A stretch of 64,000 bases of DNA from Oceanobacillus_B kapialis (GTDB lineage: Bacteria > Bacillota > Bacilli > Bacillales > Amphibacillaceae), in assembly GCF_042685265.1 (NCBI RefSeq), contig NZ_JBHUMX010000045.1, one strand, 5' to 3'. Under the pieces are notes generated by a model. That model had not been told where the DNA came from. It searched no databases and worked only from the letters and a program-made list of their open reading frames with translations. Of this stretch, positions 7,934 to 16,790 are shown one piece after another; the first letter of the stretch is position 1, and each line of letters starts with the position of its first letter. Both the position numbers and the translations under genes were made by a program.

Positions 7934-10732
7934 CTAAAACCATTCCTCTGCTTTTTGCATAAGCCGTTGTGTTGTGTCTTTTGTTAGCGGAATATCAGGA
8001 ATGGAATCAATAAAATATTTACCATAGCGTGCATGAATAATCCGTGAATCGCACACAAAAACGATTCCCCTGTCACTGGTAGATCGAATAAGTCGTCCAA
8101 ACCCCTGTTTAAAACGAATAACGGCATTCGGCAAAGAAAGCTCCATAAAAGCATTTTTGCCTTTATCTTTTAGCATTGCCGATTTAGCTTCATAAATAGG
8201 ATGATCTGGTGGTTGAAACGGCAGTCTGACAATAACAAGACTCGATAAATCATCCCCAGGTATGTCGACGCCTTCCCAAAAGGAACTTGTTCCAAGGAGG
8301 ATGGACTGATCAAATGTTTGAAAGTTCTTTTTTAGTCTACTCCTGCTTCCACTGGATATCCCTTGAGCAATTAATGCATATGTTGACGTGTCCAAAATTT
8401 CCTTTAGCAAATAGTATGATTTTTTCAGCATATCATAAGAAGTAAATAAAACAAGCATCCTTCCACTTGTTATTTCAGCAAGTGAATAAATGGCTTCACA
8501 TGTGGCATAAATAAAATCGTCCATCTTTCCATGTTTAATGTCCGGAAAATCAGTTGGAACCATTAATTGTACTTGATCTTTATAAGAAAACGGAGAAGGT
8601 ATCTTTTTCGTTTCAATCTCCTTGTTGTCAAGACCTAGTCTTTGTTGAATGAAGGAGAATGAGTTTTTCATCGTCAATGTAGCACTCGTGAGAACAATAC
8701 TCTCTTTTTTTGCAAAAAAGTCTGTCGACAAAAAGCCGGATATATCTGTTGGCTCACTGTATAGATACACTGCGTTCTTTGCTCCGTATGTTTCGATCTC
8801 TACCCATTTCACATAAGTAGATGAATCATCCGCTAAGAAAAAGCCTTCCAACTGGTCCATGAACGTTTGTAATTGATCCATATATTGTTCAATTTCATTC
8901 TTATCATATTTATCTACATACTGCTTTTCAAGAACTTGATCCAATCTAGCTAGAATATAAATTAAATCTCTAAGGAAAAACATTAAACGATTTGCCATTT
9001 CTAAGATGGTGTTCCATCGGTCAGTGTCTTCCTTCTCTTTTTCAAAACGATATTGCGTTCTACCGATATCGCTTAAAGACTTTTGATGCTTATTCTGCTC
9101 AGCAACATATTGAAAAATCCCTCGAAATAAGTCATCCGTTTCATACTTAGCATCTATCATGAGGTCATCCCATTTATCTAAAATTGATTCCTCGATAAAT
9201 TCATTGTATTTTGTAATGAATTGGCCAACAAATTTTGGATCGTTCGTCTCTCCGATTTGATTTAACGTATACTGCATATTCATATAATCAAGCTTTAGCC
9301 CGTAATGCTTAGAAGCTGTTTCCTCGAAGTGATGAGCTTCATCGATAACAGCTTTATCATAAGGAGGCAACAGTTGGTAATCTCGAGAAACGTCTGTTGC
9401 AAGCAAAGCATGATTTGTTATGACAATATCTGCTTGCTGTGCTGCCTTTCTTGCTTTTTGATAATATGACCTTGAAAACCATGGTGACTGAGGATCAATA
9501 TGCGCCTCAGAATCTGTTGATACACGTTTAAAAAACAGATAACCACTGGCTGGTAATTGAACCTCGTCAATGTCTCCTGTTATTGTTTCCGTCAACCATA
9601 CTAAGATCATAGCCTTTGTTAAAGCTGTATCATAGTTCTCATTTTCAGTAGACATTACTTCCCTTTCGAACTTTTCTAAACTAATATAATGGCTTTTTCC
9701 TTTAAGCAAGGCCACTTTGAACGGAAAAGGAACAAGATTACGGACCAGGGGGATTTCTTCCTCTAATAGCTGTGTCTGTAATTGTGTAGTAAAGGTACTA
9801 ATCACAAGCCGTTTTTGAAAACGCACAGCTTCGTATATACTCGGAAGTATGTATGCAAGTGATTTTCCTGTCCCTGTTTCCGCTTCAATTAAAGCATGCC
9901 TATTTGTCTGGAACGCATCAAAAATGGTCTCAGACATTTCACGTTGCCCGTGCCTTTTTTCATAACGAGCCATTAGCTTTGATAAAGCTCCATCTTCTTC
10001 ATAAATATCATCTAAAAATTCACCAAAAGAATCTAATTCAGATGGCGGGGAAAGTTTGGTTTCGGGCACCTTTTTGAAAGCAAGCCCTTGGAAGGTTTCT
10101 ATTCCAGGCTCCTCTTTCATAGAAAAAGCAAGCGATTCTTCTCTAGTTGCTAATAACTCATAGAGATCTGACTTAAACATTTTTTCAAGACGCATTAAAT
10201 GTGTAATGGTTTCAAAGGGGAGGTTATTTAATTTATCTCTCAGTTTCAAAAATAGCTTTGCTGTTACATAAGCATCAGACAAAGCACGATGTGGGTCTTC
10301 ATGATGTATACCCAAGTGATCTGCCAACTGGCCTAATTTATAACTCGGTGCTTTCGGGTATAAAATTCTTGCCATTTCCACCGTGTCTAAAACAGGGTTT
10401 TTAAGCAGTTTCATTCCTACAGCTGCAAATTCTGCATTTATAAAACCCATATCAAAGGGAACATTATGCGCAATTAAGTAACTATCCTCAAATAATGCTT
10501 GAATTTCTTCTGCTCTTTCTTCGAATGTAGGTGCATCTTTTACATCCTTATCTTTGATACCTGTCAAACTGGATATGAAGTCAGGTATAGATTTACCAGG
10601 ATTTAGAAATGTTCCGTAACTATCAACGATTTCATTCTGCTCAATTACGACGATCCCTACTTCGATGATTTTATCTCGTTTTGCTGCTGAATGGCCGGTA
10701 GTTTCTAGGTCAATGACGACAAACCGCTCCAC
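7934..10732 (-). CDS. dinG: DinG-family protein: DnaQ-type exonuclease fused to XPD-like helicase
   Basis: The N-terminal domain (about 1-165) is a DEDD 3'-5' exonuclease: DLETTG (8-13), HNVPFDMGF (about 89) and HRALSDAYVT (about 148). The C-terminal superfamily-2 helicase-like part has Walker A EAETGTGKS (283-291), DEAH (464-467) and a conserved end with QGFGRLIRS. No cysteine lies between Walker A and DEAH, so the 4Fe-4S cluster of E. coli DinG is absent, as is known for Gram-positive DinG. Length 932 matches the bacillar type. GTG start with GAGGTG 5 bases upstream. In B. subtilis panBCD lies between birA and dinG; here only 64 bases do. Confidence 0.95.
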   Translation of the reverse strand: MERFVVIDLETTGHSAAKRDKIIEVGIVVIEQNEIVDSYGTFLNPGKSIPDFISSLTGIKDKDVKDAPTFEERAEEIQALFEDSYLIAHNVPFDMGFINAEFAAVGMKLLKNPVLDTVEMARILYPKAPSYKLGQLADHLGIHHEDPHRALSDAYVTAKLFLKLRDKLNNLPFETITHLMRLEKMFKSDLYELLATREESLAFSMKEEPGIETFQGLAFKKVPETKLSPPSELDSFGEFLDDIYEEDGALSKLMARYEKRHGQREMSETIFDAFQTNRHALIEAETGTGKSLAYILPSIYEAVRFQKRLVISTFTTQLQTQLLEEEIPLVRNLVPFPFKVALLKGKSHYISLEKFEREVMSTENENYDTALTKAMILVWLTETITGDIDEVQLPASGYLFFKRVSTDSEAHIDPQSPWFSRSYYQKARKAAQQADIVITNHALLATDVSRDYQLLPPYDKAVIDEAHHFEETASKHYGLKLDYMNMQYTLNQIGETNDPKFVGQFITKYNEFIEESILDKWDDLMIDAKYETDDLFRGIFQYVAEQNKHQKSLSDIGRTQYRFEKEKEDTDRWNTILEMANRLMFFLRDLIYILARLDQVLEKQYVDKYDKNEIEQYMDQLQTFMDQLEGFFLADDSSTYVKWVEIETYGAKNAVYLYSEPTDISGFLSTDFFAKKESIVLTSATLTMKNSFSFIQQRLGLDNKEIETKKIPSPFSYKDQVQLMVPTDFPDIKHGKMDDFIYATCEAIYSLAEITSGRMLVLFTSYDMLKKSYYLLKEILDTSTYALIAQGISSGSRSRLKKNFQTFDQSILLGTSSFWEGVDIPGDDLSSLVIVRLPFQPPDHPIYEAKSAMLKDKGKNAFMELSLPNAVIRFKQGFGRLIRSTSDRGIVFVCDSRIIHARYGKYFIDSIPDIPLTKDTTQRLMQKAEEWF

Positions 10733-10796
10733 TCTACCACCTCACTTTCCTTCTAACTGTGTGTCTTGTGGTAAGTGCTTATAGTATTTCAGTTTA

Positions 10797-11789
10797 TTAT
10801 TCCACAAACCAGTCAATTTCAGCTGAATAAATTTTCTCTTTGTTACCATTTGCTAATTCAACTAGCAACGCACCGTCCGCTGCAATCCCAGAAAAGATAG
10901 CCTGCTTGTTCTCTCTACCTTGATGGTAAGAGATCTTTTCACCAATTCTAAATCCATAGCTTTCCCATTTTGTTTTAATTTCGGAAAAACCACGCTTTAA
11001 AAAAGTATCGTATTGGGCTTCCATTGCTTGCAATATTTGTTGAACAAGCGTTATGATCTGCCATTCATTAGCCGTTTCTTTTCTTAATGAAGTAGCTCTA
11101 TAATGAATGGCGTCAGGTAATTCATTATCAGCTTGATTAACATTCAATCCCATACCAATCACCACATACTGAATACGATCTTGTTCAGCTTGCATTTCTG
11201 TAAGAATTCCTGCTACCTTTTTATTTTCAATCAAAATATCATTTGGCCATTTAATCTTTGGATTTATTCCATCATATTGGTCTAAAACATCAGCTATCGC
11301 TGTTGCTGTCATGAGCGTTAGCTGTGGTGCCATATATGGCGGGATTTCTGGACGTAAAATAACACTCATCCATATACCTTTTCCTTTTTTAGAATGCCAA
11401 ACACGGTCCATTCTCCCCCTGCCACTAGATTGTTCATCTGCTATTATCACCGTGCCATGTGCCGCATTAGTACGGGCTGCTTCATGTGCAACAAGCTGTG
11501 TAGAGGAAACCGTTGACTTATGAATAATCTCTTTACCCAACCAGCTAGTGTTAAGACCCCATTTGAGCGTATTTGCACTTACGTTCTCTGAGAAATGCTT
11601 TATACGATATCCCGTTTTAGGTTTTGCTTCAATCACATAACCATCTTTCTCAAGCTCCTTCATATGTTTCCAAATTGCTGTTCTGGAAATATGTAATTGC
11701 TCTGATAGTTGCTGACCTGATATATACGATTCTTTTGCATCTGCAAGTAGTTTAATTAGTTTGCTCCTGGTGGATTCGATTGTAACCAC
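10797..11789 (-). CDS. birA: Biotin-protein ligase / biotin operon repressor
   Basis: Joins biotin to carboxylase carrier proteins through biotinyl-5'-AMP and represses biotin genes. An N-terminal winged helix (about 20-62, ISRTAIWKHMKELEKDGY) precedes the ligase domain with GRGRMDRVWHS (123-133), KWPNDIL (180-186) and GMGLNVN (about 212). The short C-terminal SH3-like domain follows. The GTG start gives an end only four residues longer than the B. subtilis protein. It overlaps the 3' end of cca by 34 bases, so the pair is translationally linked. Confidence 0.95.
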   Translation of the reverse strand: MVTIESTRSKLIKLLADAKESYISGQQLSEQLHISRTAIWKHMKELEKDGYVIEAKPKTGYRIKHFSENVSANTLKWGLNTSWLGKEIIHKSTVSSTQLVAHEAARTNAAHGTVIIADEQSSGRGRMDRVWHSKKGKGIWMSVILRPEIPPYMAPQLTLMTATAIADVLDQYDGINPKIKWPNDILIENKKVAGILTEMQAEQDRIQYVVIGMGLNVNQADNELPDAIHYRATSLRKETANEWQIITLVQQILQAMEAQYDTFLKRGFSEIKTKWESYGFRIGEKISYHQGRENKQAIFSGIAADGALLVELANGNKEKIYSAEIDWFVE

Positions 11790-12955
11790 TCCTTTAAACG
11801 GTCCTTATCATTAGGTAATTCCCGCATTACTACTAGATACTCCATTTCATGCAAACGTTTTTGGATCCAAGGGCCTTTATCCACTCCAGGAAATTGTCCC
11901 ACAACATCATTTCCATTTAATTGGAGTTGGTTTCTCGTCTTTATTGGGAGATCTGTCGCAATTCTTTCTATTTCTTCATATGATGGTCTCTTTTCCAAAA
12001 GAGCCTTCAATAGCCGTCTAAAAGCTCCATATAAATGACGTGGCAATTGATAAATAGTCCAATCATTCAGATCGTACGTTCGGTAATTAATCACAGCCCG
12101 AATTAGCAGTGTTGCTTCCTGTTTTGTTTGATTGGATGCCTTCCATGCTTTAATCCAGTACTGTATAGTGATTTCCTGTTTTAATAAATGGAAAAAAGCA
12201 AACACTTCTGCAAGACTATGTAAGGGAGACTGCTCTCTAGGCAATCGTTTTATTAGGTCTGAATGTTCTTTAAATACAGGTAATTGGTAAACAAGTTCGG
12301 TTGTTTTTAATTCCTCAAATGCTTTAGAGACATACGTACCTGCAAAGAACTTTTCCATTTCGTTAGAGATTCGCTCTACTGCGAGTTTATTCACTTCATG
12401 TTTCAATGTATTAATCTGTTCTTTCGTCTCTAGATCGAGTGAAAACCCAAGCTGACTTGCAAACCGGACTGCACGGATCATTCGAAGCGCATCTTCTCTA
12501 AAACGGTCGTATCCATTTCCGACAGTACGAATAATCCGATTGGCTATATCTTTCCGTCCATCGAATAAATCAATAATTTTACCTTGTTTGTCCATTGCCA
12601 TTGCATTTATGGTAAAATCCCGTCTTTCTAAGTCCTTGTCAATTTTATTAATAAAGGAGACCTGGTCAGGATGCCGTTGATCTGAATAAGCTCCATCAAT
12701 ACGGAAAGTAGTGATCTCATAAGACGTGTGTAAATGTCGAACGATGACTGTACCATGTTCAATACCTACCGGGATGACCTTTTCAAATATTTTTTGTATA
12801 AACGTTGGAGTTGCAGAGGTGGCGATATCCACATCCCTGATCTCTCTACCAAGTAAAAAGTCACGTACACAGCCACCAACGAAATATGCCTCATGTCCGT
12901 TATTTTCAATATTTTCGATAATGGCAGTTGCCTCTTTAAAAGGATGGTCAAGCAT
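11756..12955 (-). CDS. cca: CCA-adding tRNA nucleotidyltransferase
   Basis: Adds or repairs the 3' CCA end of tRNAs. It is a class II enzyme: GGCVRDFLLGREIRDVDIAT (from residue 27) holds the metal-binding D41/D43 pair, and the downstream head and neck carry RRDFTINAMA and EDALRMIRAVRF. Length 399 is normal. I chose the ATG at 12955, preceded by GGTGAT, over a GTG 12 bases upstream. It lies between bshA and birA as in B. subtilis. Confidence 0.95.
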   Translation of the reverse strand: MLDHPFKEATAIIENIENNGHEAYFVGGCVRDFLLGREIRDVDIATSATPTFIQKIFEKVIPVGIEHGTVIVRHLHTSYEITTFRIDGAYSDQRHPDQVSFINKIDKDLERRDFTINAMAMDKQGKIIDLFDGRKDIANRIIRTVGNGYDRFREDALRMIRAVRFASQLGFSLDLETKEQINTLKHEVNKLAVERISNEMEKFFAGTYVSKAFEELKTTELVYQLPVFKEHSDLIKRLPREQSPLHSLAEVFAFFHLLKQEITIQYWIKAWKASNQTKQEATLLIRAVINYRTYDLNDWTIYQLPRHLYGAFRRLLKALLEKRPSYEEIERIATDLPIKTRNQLQLNGNDVVGQFPGVDKGPWIQKRLHEMEYLVVMRELPNDKDRLKEWLQSNPPGAN

Positions 12956-12973
12956 TTTTATCACCACTACTAT

Positions 12974-14095
12974 TTAGTCTAATACTTTATAATAGAGTTG
13001 CACATATTGTTGTACGATGGACTCTGAATTAAAGTAACCTTTCGCTCTTCGTAATGCATTTTTTGAAAATTGTTCTAACTTTTCTGTGTCCTGTAATAAT
13101 GTGATTGCAAGATCTGCAGCTCGCTCTGTGTCTCCAAGTTCTACGATATAGCCGGTCTCCTCATCATTAACCACTTCTGGAATGCCACCAATATTTGTAG
13201 CAATACAAGGAACTTCACAAGCCATGGCTTCAAGAAGAACAAGTCCAAAGCTTTCTTTTTCAGATAGAAGTAGTTTCAAATCAGAGATTGACAATAGATC
13301 ACGGATGTTTTTTTGTTTTCCGAGAAATAGTACTTCATCTTCTATATTTAGATCTTTTACAAGCTGTACGGCATTCATATATTCTGGACCGTCACCGATT
13401 AATAATAACTTACTATCCACAGTAGAACGTATCTTATAGAAAGTTTGAATAATATCCTCCAGCCGTTTTACTTTTCGGAAATTAGATATATGAATAATGA
13501 CTTTTTCATCTGGTTGAATTCCATATTGTTCTTTCAACTGCGGCACTGTATGCTTATAATACTCTTTTTCATTTACAAAATTATAAATAACCTCGATTTC
13601 TTTGTCCACAAAAAGCATTTCCTTCGTTTGTCGTACTAAATCTGCGGAAACCGCTGTAACAGCATCGGACTGCTCGATACCATGTCTTATCATTTTTTGA
13701 AAAGTATTATCGATTCCAAGTACCGTTATGTCTGTACCATGTAGTGTGGTTACAATTTTAACATCATGTTTTGCAATGTCTCTCGCAAGTATGGCACACA
13801 CAGCATGGGGCATAGCGTAGTGAACATGAAGAATGTCGAGCCTTTCTCTATCGATCACCTCTGCCATTTTCGTTGCCAGAGCAAGATCGTAAGGCGGGTA
13901 TTGGAAAACAGGGTAATGATTTAATTCCACTTCATGATAAAAAATATTTGGGTAAACCTTGTTTAAGCGGAAGGGCAAGCTTGATGTAATAAAATGGATT
14001 TCGTGCCCTTCCTCTGCTAAGCGTATCCCAAGTTCAGTAGCAATAACGCCAGAGCCACCAACTGTGGGATAGCAAGTAATACCTATCTTTTTCAT
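12974..14095 (-). CDS. bshA: BshA, N-acetyl-alpha-D-glucosaminyl L-malate synthase
   Basis: A family GT4 retaining glycosyltransferase that joins UDP-GlcNAc and L-malate in the first step of bacillithiol synthesis. The N-terminal glycine-rich loop GGSGVIATELG and the C-terminal EKESFGLVLLEAMACE (E-x7-E) are typical. Length 373 is close to the B. subtilis 377. The start overlaps the mgsA stop as ATGA. The deacetylase gene bshB1, which sits between mgsA and bshA in B. subtilis, is missing. bdr at 49.6 kb belongs to the same thiol system. Confidence 0.94.
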   Translation of the reverse strand: MKKIGITCYPTVGGSGVIATELGIRLAEEGHEIHFITSSLPFRLNKVYPNIFYHEVELNHYPVFQYPPYDLALATKMAEVIDRERLDILHVHYAMPHAVCAILARDIAKHDVKIVTTLHGTDITVLGIDNTFQKMIRHGIEQSDAVTAVSADLVRQTKEMLFVDKEIEVIYNFVNEKEYYKHTVPQLKEQYGIQPDEKVIIHISNFRKVKRLEDIIQTFYKIRSTVDSKLLLIGDGPEYMNAVQLVKDLNIEDEVLFLGKQKNIRDLLSISDLKLLLSEKESFGLVLLEAMACEVPCIATNIGGIPEVVNDEETGYIVELGDTERAADLAITLLQDTEKLEQFSKNALRRAKGYFNSESIVQQYVQLYYKVLD

Positions 14096-14514
14096 TCCTG
14101 TTTTTCCGCTTCCTCTCTATCCTTTATAATCTTTCTCCAATCTAACTCCCCTTCATTTAATCCACGAATGAAGATTTCAGCGGCTGCAATATTTGTTGCA
14201 AGCGGAATTTGATGCACATCACAAAGGCGCATAAGAGCACTTACATCTGGTTCATGTGGCTGTGCCGTCAATGGATCCCTGAGGAATATAACCATATCCA
14301 TTTCGTTACTGGCAATCATAGCGCCAATTTGCTGGTCACCACCAAGCGGGCCTGACTGAAATAAGTTTACAGGTAATCCAGATGCCTCTGTAATCTTCCT
14401 GCCTGTTGTACCTGTTGCAAACAATTCATGTTGCTTTAAAATGGATGTATAAGCTATTGTAAATCCAATAATTTCTTGCTTTTTCTTATCATGTGCAATT
14501 AAAGCAATATTCAT
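14092..14514 (-). CDS. mgsA: Methylglyoxal synthase
   Basis: Converts dihydroxyacetone phosphate to methylglyoxal and phosphate, a bypass that relieves sugar-phosphate stress. SGPLGGDQQIGAMIA (54-68) contains the catalytic Asp60, the equivalent of E. coli Asp71, and RDPLTAQPHEPDV (79-91) is the phosphate-binding region. Length 140 is typical. It sits between dapB (12 bases) and bshA (ATGA overlap). Bacillithiol detoxifies methylglyoxal, so coupling to bshA makes sense. Confidence 0.95.
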   Translation of the reverse strand: MNIALIAHDKKKQEIIGFTIAYTSILKQHELFATGTTGRKITEASGLPVNLFQSGPLGGDQQIGAMIASNEMDMVIFLRDPLTAQPHEPDVSALMRLCDVHQIPLATNIAAAEIFIRGLNEGELDWRKIIKDREEAEKQE

Positions 14515-14526
14515 TTCTATTTCCCC

Positions 14527-15318
14527 CTACAAAACATTTTCTAATCCATAGATAACTTCTTCAATTTCCATCACCTTATCTGACGCTAGTTTAATTCCTT
14601 CCATGAAAGAATTGCGGTTAATGGAATCATGTTTAATGGTTAATGTTTGTCCAGCGCTCCCAAAAATGACTTCTTGGTGAGCAACCAAGCCAGGTAAGCG
14701 CACGCTATGGATGCGCATCCCGTCATAATCGGCACCTCTTGCTCCAGGATAGATCTCTTTTTCTTTCGCATGTCCTTGCTCTTTATACTCTCTTGACGCT
14801 TTAATCATCTCAGCGGTCTTAACTGCTGTGCCTGAAGGAGCATCTAACTTGTTATCGTGATGCTTTTCAATAATATCAACGTCTGGGAAATACTGTGCTG
14901 CTATTTGGGAAAACTTCATCATTAAAACAGCGCCAATTGCGAAGTTTGGTGCGATAATACAACCGATCTTTCTCTCACTAGCTAGCCATCTTAATTCATC
15001 GAGCTGTTCCTCTGTAAAGCCAGTAGTTCCAACAACAGGACGAATCCCGTGTTCCATCGCTGCTTTTGTATGTTTGTAGCCTTGCTCAGGTACGGTTAAT
15101 TCGATTAGAATGTCTGCTTCAATTTCTGAAAAGCATTCTACTGCATCTTCAAAAATTGGGACCTCTAAATTAGGCAACCCTTCTACATCTTGAAGTGTTC
15201 TTCCATTATTTCTACGATCAATACACGCGACCAGGTGCATATCTTCTTGTGATTGTACAAGTTTTATTGCCTCTGAGCCCATCTTCCCACGGGGACCAGC
15301 GATAATTATTCTTTTCAA
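14527..15318 (-). CDS. dapB: 4-hydroxy-tetrahydrodipicolinate reductase
   Basis: NAD(P)H-dependent step of the lysine/diaminopimelate pathway, supplying cell wall precursors and spore dipicolinate. The nucleotide-binding loop is GPRGKMG (8-14). The active-site stretch EKHHDNKLDAPSGTA (151-165) contains the catalytic His/Lys. Length 263 is usual. The start codon is TTG with AAAGGAGG nine bases before it; no in-frame ATG fits. It leads dapB-mgsA-bshA. Confidence 0.95.
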   Translation of the reverse strand: MKRIIIAGPRGKMGSEAIKLVQSQEDMHLVACIDRRNNGRTLQDVEGLPNLEVPIFEDAVECFSEIEADILIELTVPEQGYKHTKAAMEHGIRPVVGTTGFTEEQLDELRWLASERKIGCIIAPNFAIGAVLMMKFSQIAAQYFPDVDIIEKHHDNKLDAPSGTAVKTAEMIKASREYKEQGHAKEKEIYPGARGADYDGMRIHSVRLPGLVAHQEVIFGSAGQTLTIKHDSINRNSFMEGIKLASDKVMEIEEVIYGLENVL

Positions 15319-15353
15319 TGTTTTGTTCCTCCTTTTGATTAAATCTTAGCTGC

Positions 15354-15683
15354 TCAGTTTTTTGTCCAGCGATCTTTGTCTCTTGTTTCTATTTTTGTAA
15401 GGGAGGTATTAAACGCTTCTGACAAGTCAATGTCCAATGAATTAGCGAAACAGGAGAGCACAAATAATATATCACCTAATTCATCCTCCACTGTTTTTGC
15501 TTCTTCTGTTTTCTTTTTAGGTTTTTCCCCATAATAATGATTCACTTCACGTGCTAGCTCACCAACCTCTTCGGACAAGCGAGCCATAAGACTCAATGGT
15601 GAGAAATATCCTTCCTTGAATTGGGAAATATAATCATCAACACGTTTTTGCATTTCTTTTGTGGTATAGTCATGAGTAGTAAT
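15354..15683 (-). CDS. ypjD: MazG-like nucleotide pyrophosphohydrolase YpjD, probably starting at ATT
   Basis: All-alpha NTP pyrophosphohydrolase, probably a house-cleaning enzyme. EEVGELAREVNH and the later DELGDILF form the metal-binding EExxE/ExxD pattern. The first ATG (15653) has no convincing ribosome site. The frame stays open upstream, and AAAGGAG at 15692-15698 lies 8 bases before an ATT (15681-15683) and 5 before an ATC. From memory the B. subtilis protein has about 111 residues and extends past this ATG with a similar stretch (TMKDIQAEVDRYI against TTKEMQKRVDDYI here). The ATT start gives 109 residues. Use 15653 if an AUG start is insisted on. Confidence 0.8.
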   Translation of the reverse strand: MTTHDYTTKEMQKRVDDYISQFKEGYFSPLSLMARLSEEVGELAREVNHYYGEKPKKKTEEAKTVEDELGDILFVLSCFANSLDIDLSEAFNTSLTKIETRDKDRWTKN

Positions 15684-15739
15684 GATAAAAACTCCTTTAC
15701 CTTTTATCTTATCTCATATGTTAGCTAATAGGCTGTAAT

Positions 15740-15768
15740 TTGACAAACTTTTTATTCTGACATACCTT
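15740..15768 (+). promoter_or_regulatory. Candidate sigma-A promoter for the YitT-family gene
   Basis: A perfect TTGACA (15740-15745) lies 17 bases before TACCTT (15763-15768). The -10 is poor. A TCTGAC/GTCAGA inverted repeat (15756-15780) spans the expected start point and could be an operator or weak hairpin. Confidence 0.35.
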
Positions 15769-15821
15769 TATTGAGTCAGATGATAGAAGTGCAACTATAT
15801 GTAAGGAGGTATAATTGGCAT

Positions 15822-16697
15822 ATGTTTTTAGGGTTAAAACTAAAAAATATTCTGTTTATCTTATTAGGTTCTGCAATCTTTTCATTTGGTATCGTTCATT
15901 TTAATATGCAAAATAACCTCGGAGAAGGAGGATTTACGGGGATAACGCTTCTTCTCTACTTTCTATGGGGTTGGGATCCAGCGATAACAAATATAATACT
16001 AAACATCCCCCTATTCTTAATAGGTTGGAAATTTCTTGGGCGTACCACATTTCTTTATACAATTATTGGTACGTTTGCAGTGTCTGCTTTTCTAAGTATA
16101 TTCCAAACATATCAATTTCAAATTGGCCTCCAAAATGATATGACACTTGTCGCTTTATTTGCCGGTGTATTTATCGGAGTAGGGTTAGGTATTATATTCC
16201 GGTTTGGCGGTACTACAGGTGGAGTAGATATCATAGCAAGGCTTGTAAATAAATATGCTGGCTGGAGTATGGGAAGGACAATGTTTCTCTTTGACTTTGT
16301 GGTCATCACCACTTCCGTATTTGCTATTTTAGATTTAGTGGAAGGGATGTACACACTTGTTGCTGTATATGTTGGTGCTCGGGTAATCGACTTTATTCAA
16401 GAAGGTGCTTATTCTGCAAAAGGGACAACCATTATTTCCGCACATAGTGAAGAAATAGCGAAGAAGATCTTAAAAGAAATGGATCGCGGGGTAACAGTTC
16501 TCGATGGGCGCGGTAGTTTCTCTGGTGAGAAAAGAGATGTACTTTATTGCGTAGTGGCTAGAAATGAAATTGTTCGGCTAAAGAGTATAATTAATTCTGT
16601 TGATCCTCACGCCTTTGTAGCGGTTAGTACTGTGCATGACGTATTAGGGGAAGGATTTACATTAGACGAAAATAAAAATCCTTTATATGACAACTAA
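15822..16697 (+). CDS. ypjC: YitT/YpjC family membrane protein (DUF161-DUF2179)
   Basis: Function of the family is unknown; a transport role has been proposed. Five or six membrane segments occupy about the first 180 residues, followed by a cytosolic DUF2179 domain (about 200-285) with the usual GVTVLDGRGSFSGEKRDVLY segment. I place the start at 15822 because AAGGAGGT (15803-15810) lies 11 bases before it; an in-frame ATG at 15771 lacks a site and would bury the SD. It is the only plus-strand gene between ponA and ansA, divergent from ypjD. Confidence 0.87.
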   Translation: MFLGLKLKNILFILLGSAIFSFGIVHFNMQNNLGEGGFTGITLLLYFLWGWDPAITNIILNIPLFLIGWKFLGRTTFLYTIIGTFAVSAFLSIFQTYQFQIGLQNDMTLVALFAGVFIGVGLGIIFRFGGTTGGVDIIARLVNKYAGWSMGRTMFLFDFVVITTSVFAILDLVEGMYTLVAVYVGARVIDFIQEGAYSAKGTTIISAHSEEIAKKILKEMDRGVTVLDGRGSFSGEKRDVLYCVVARNEIVRLKSIINSVDPHAFVAVSTVHDVLGEGFTLDENKNPLYDN

Positions 16698-16710
16698 ATT
16701 CAAGTAATTA

Positions 16711-16766
16711 AAAAGCAACCGAGCGGTTAGTAAGGTAAAACTTACGAGATTCGCTCGGTTGCTTAT
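16711..16766 (-). terminator. Terminator between ypjC and the metallopeptidase gene
   Basis: A perfect 13-bp stem (16713-16725 with 16752-16764) encloses a 26-base loop with a small inner hairpin. The T run TTTTTAATT follows on the minus strand. On the plus strand the stem ends in TATCATT, so it is mainly a minus-strand terminator for the gene above 16791. Confidence 0.75.
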
Positions 16767-16790
16767 CATTAGATGGCCAATTGTGAAATA

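Noticed and set aside
5823..7936. T-box leader upstream of aspB-asnS or ypmA
   Set aside because: No GGTGG-ACCGCG-type T-box sequence nor a terminator/antiterminator pair in the right orientation was found; the hairpin at 7.9 kb faces the other way.
7934..10732. Iron-sulfur cluster in DinG
   Set aside because: No cysteine is present between Walker A and DEAH, so the E. coli-type cluster cannot form.
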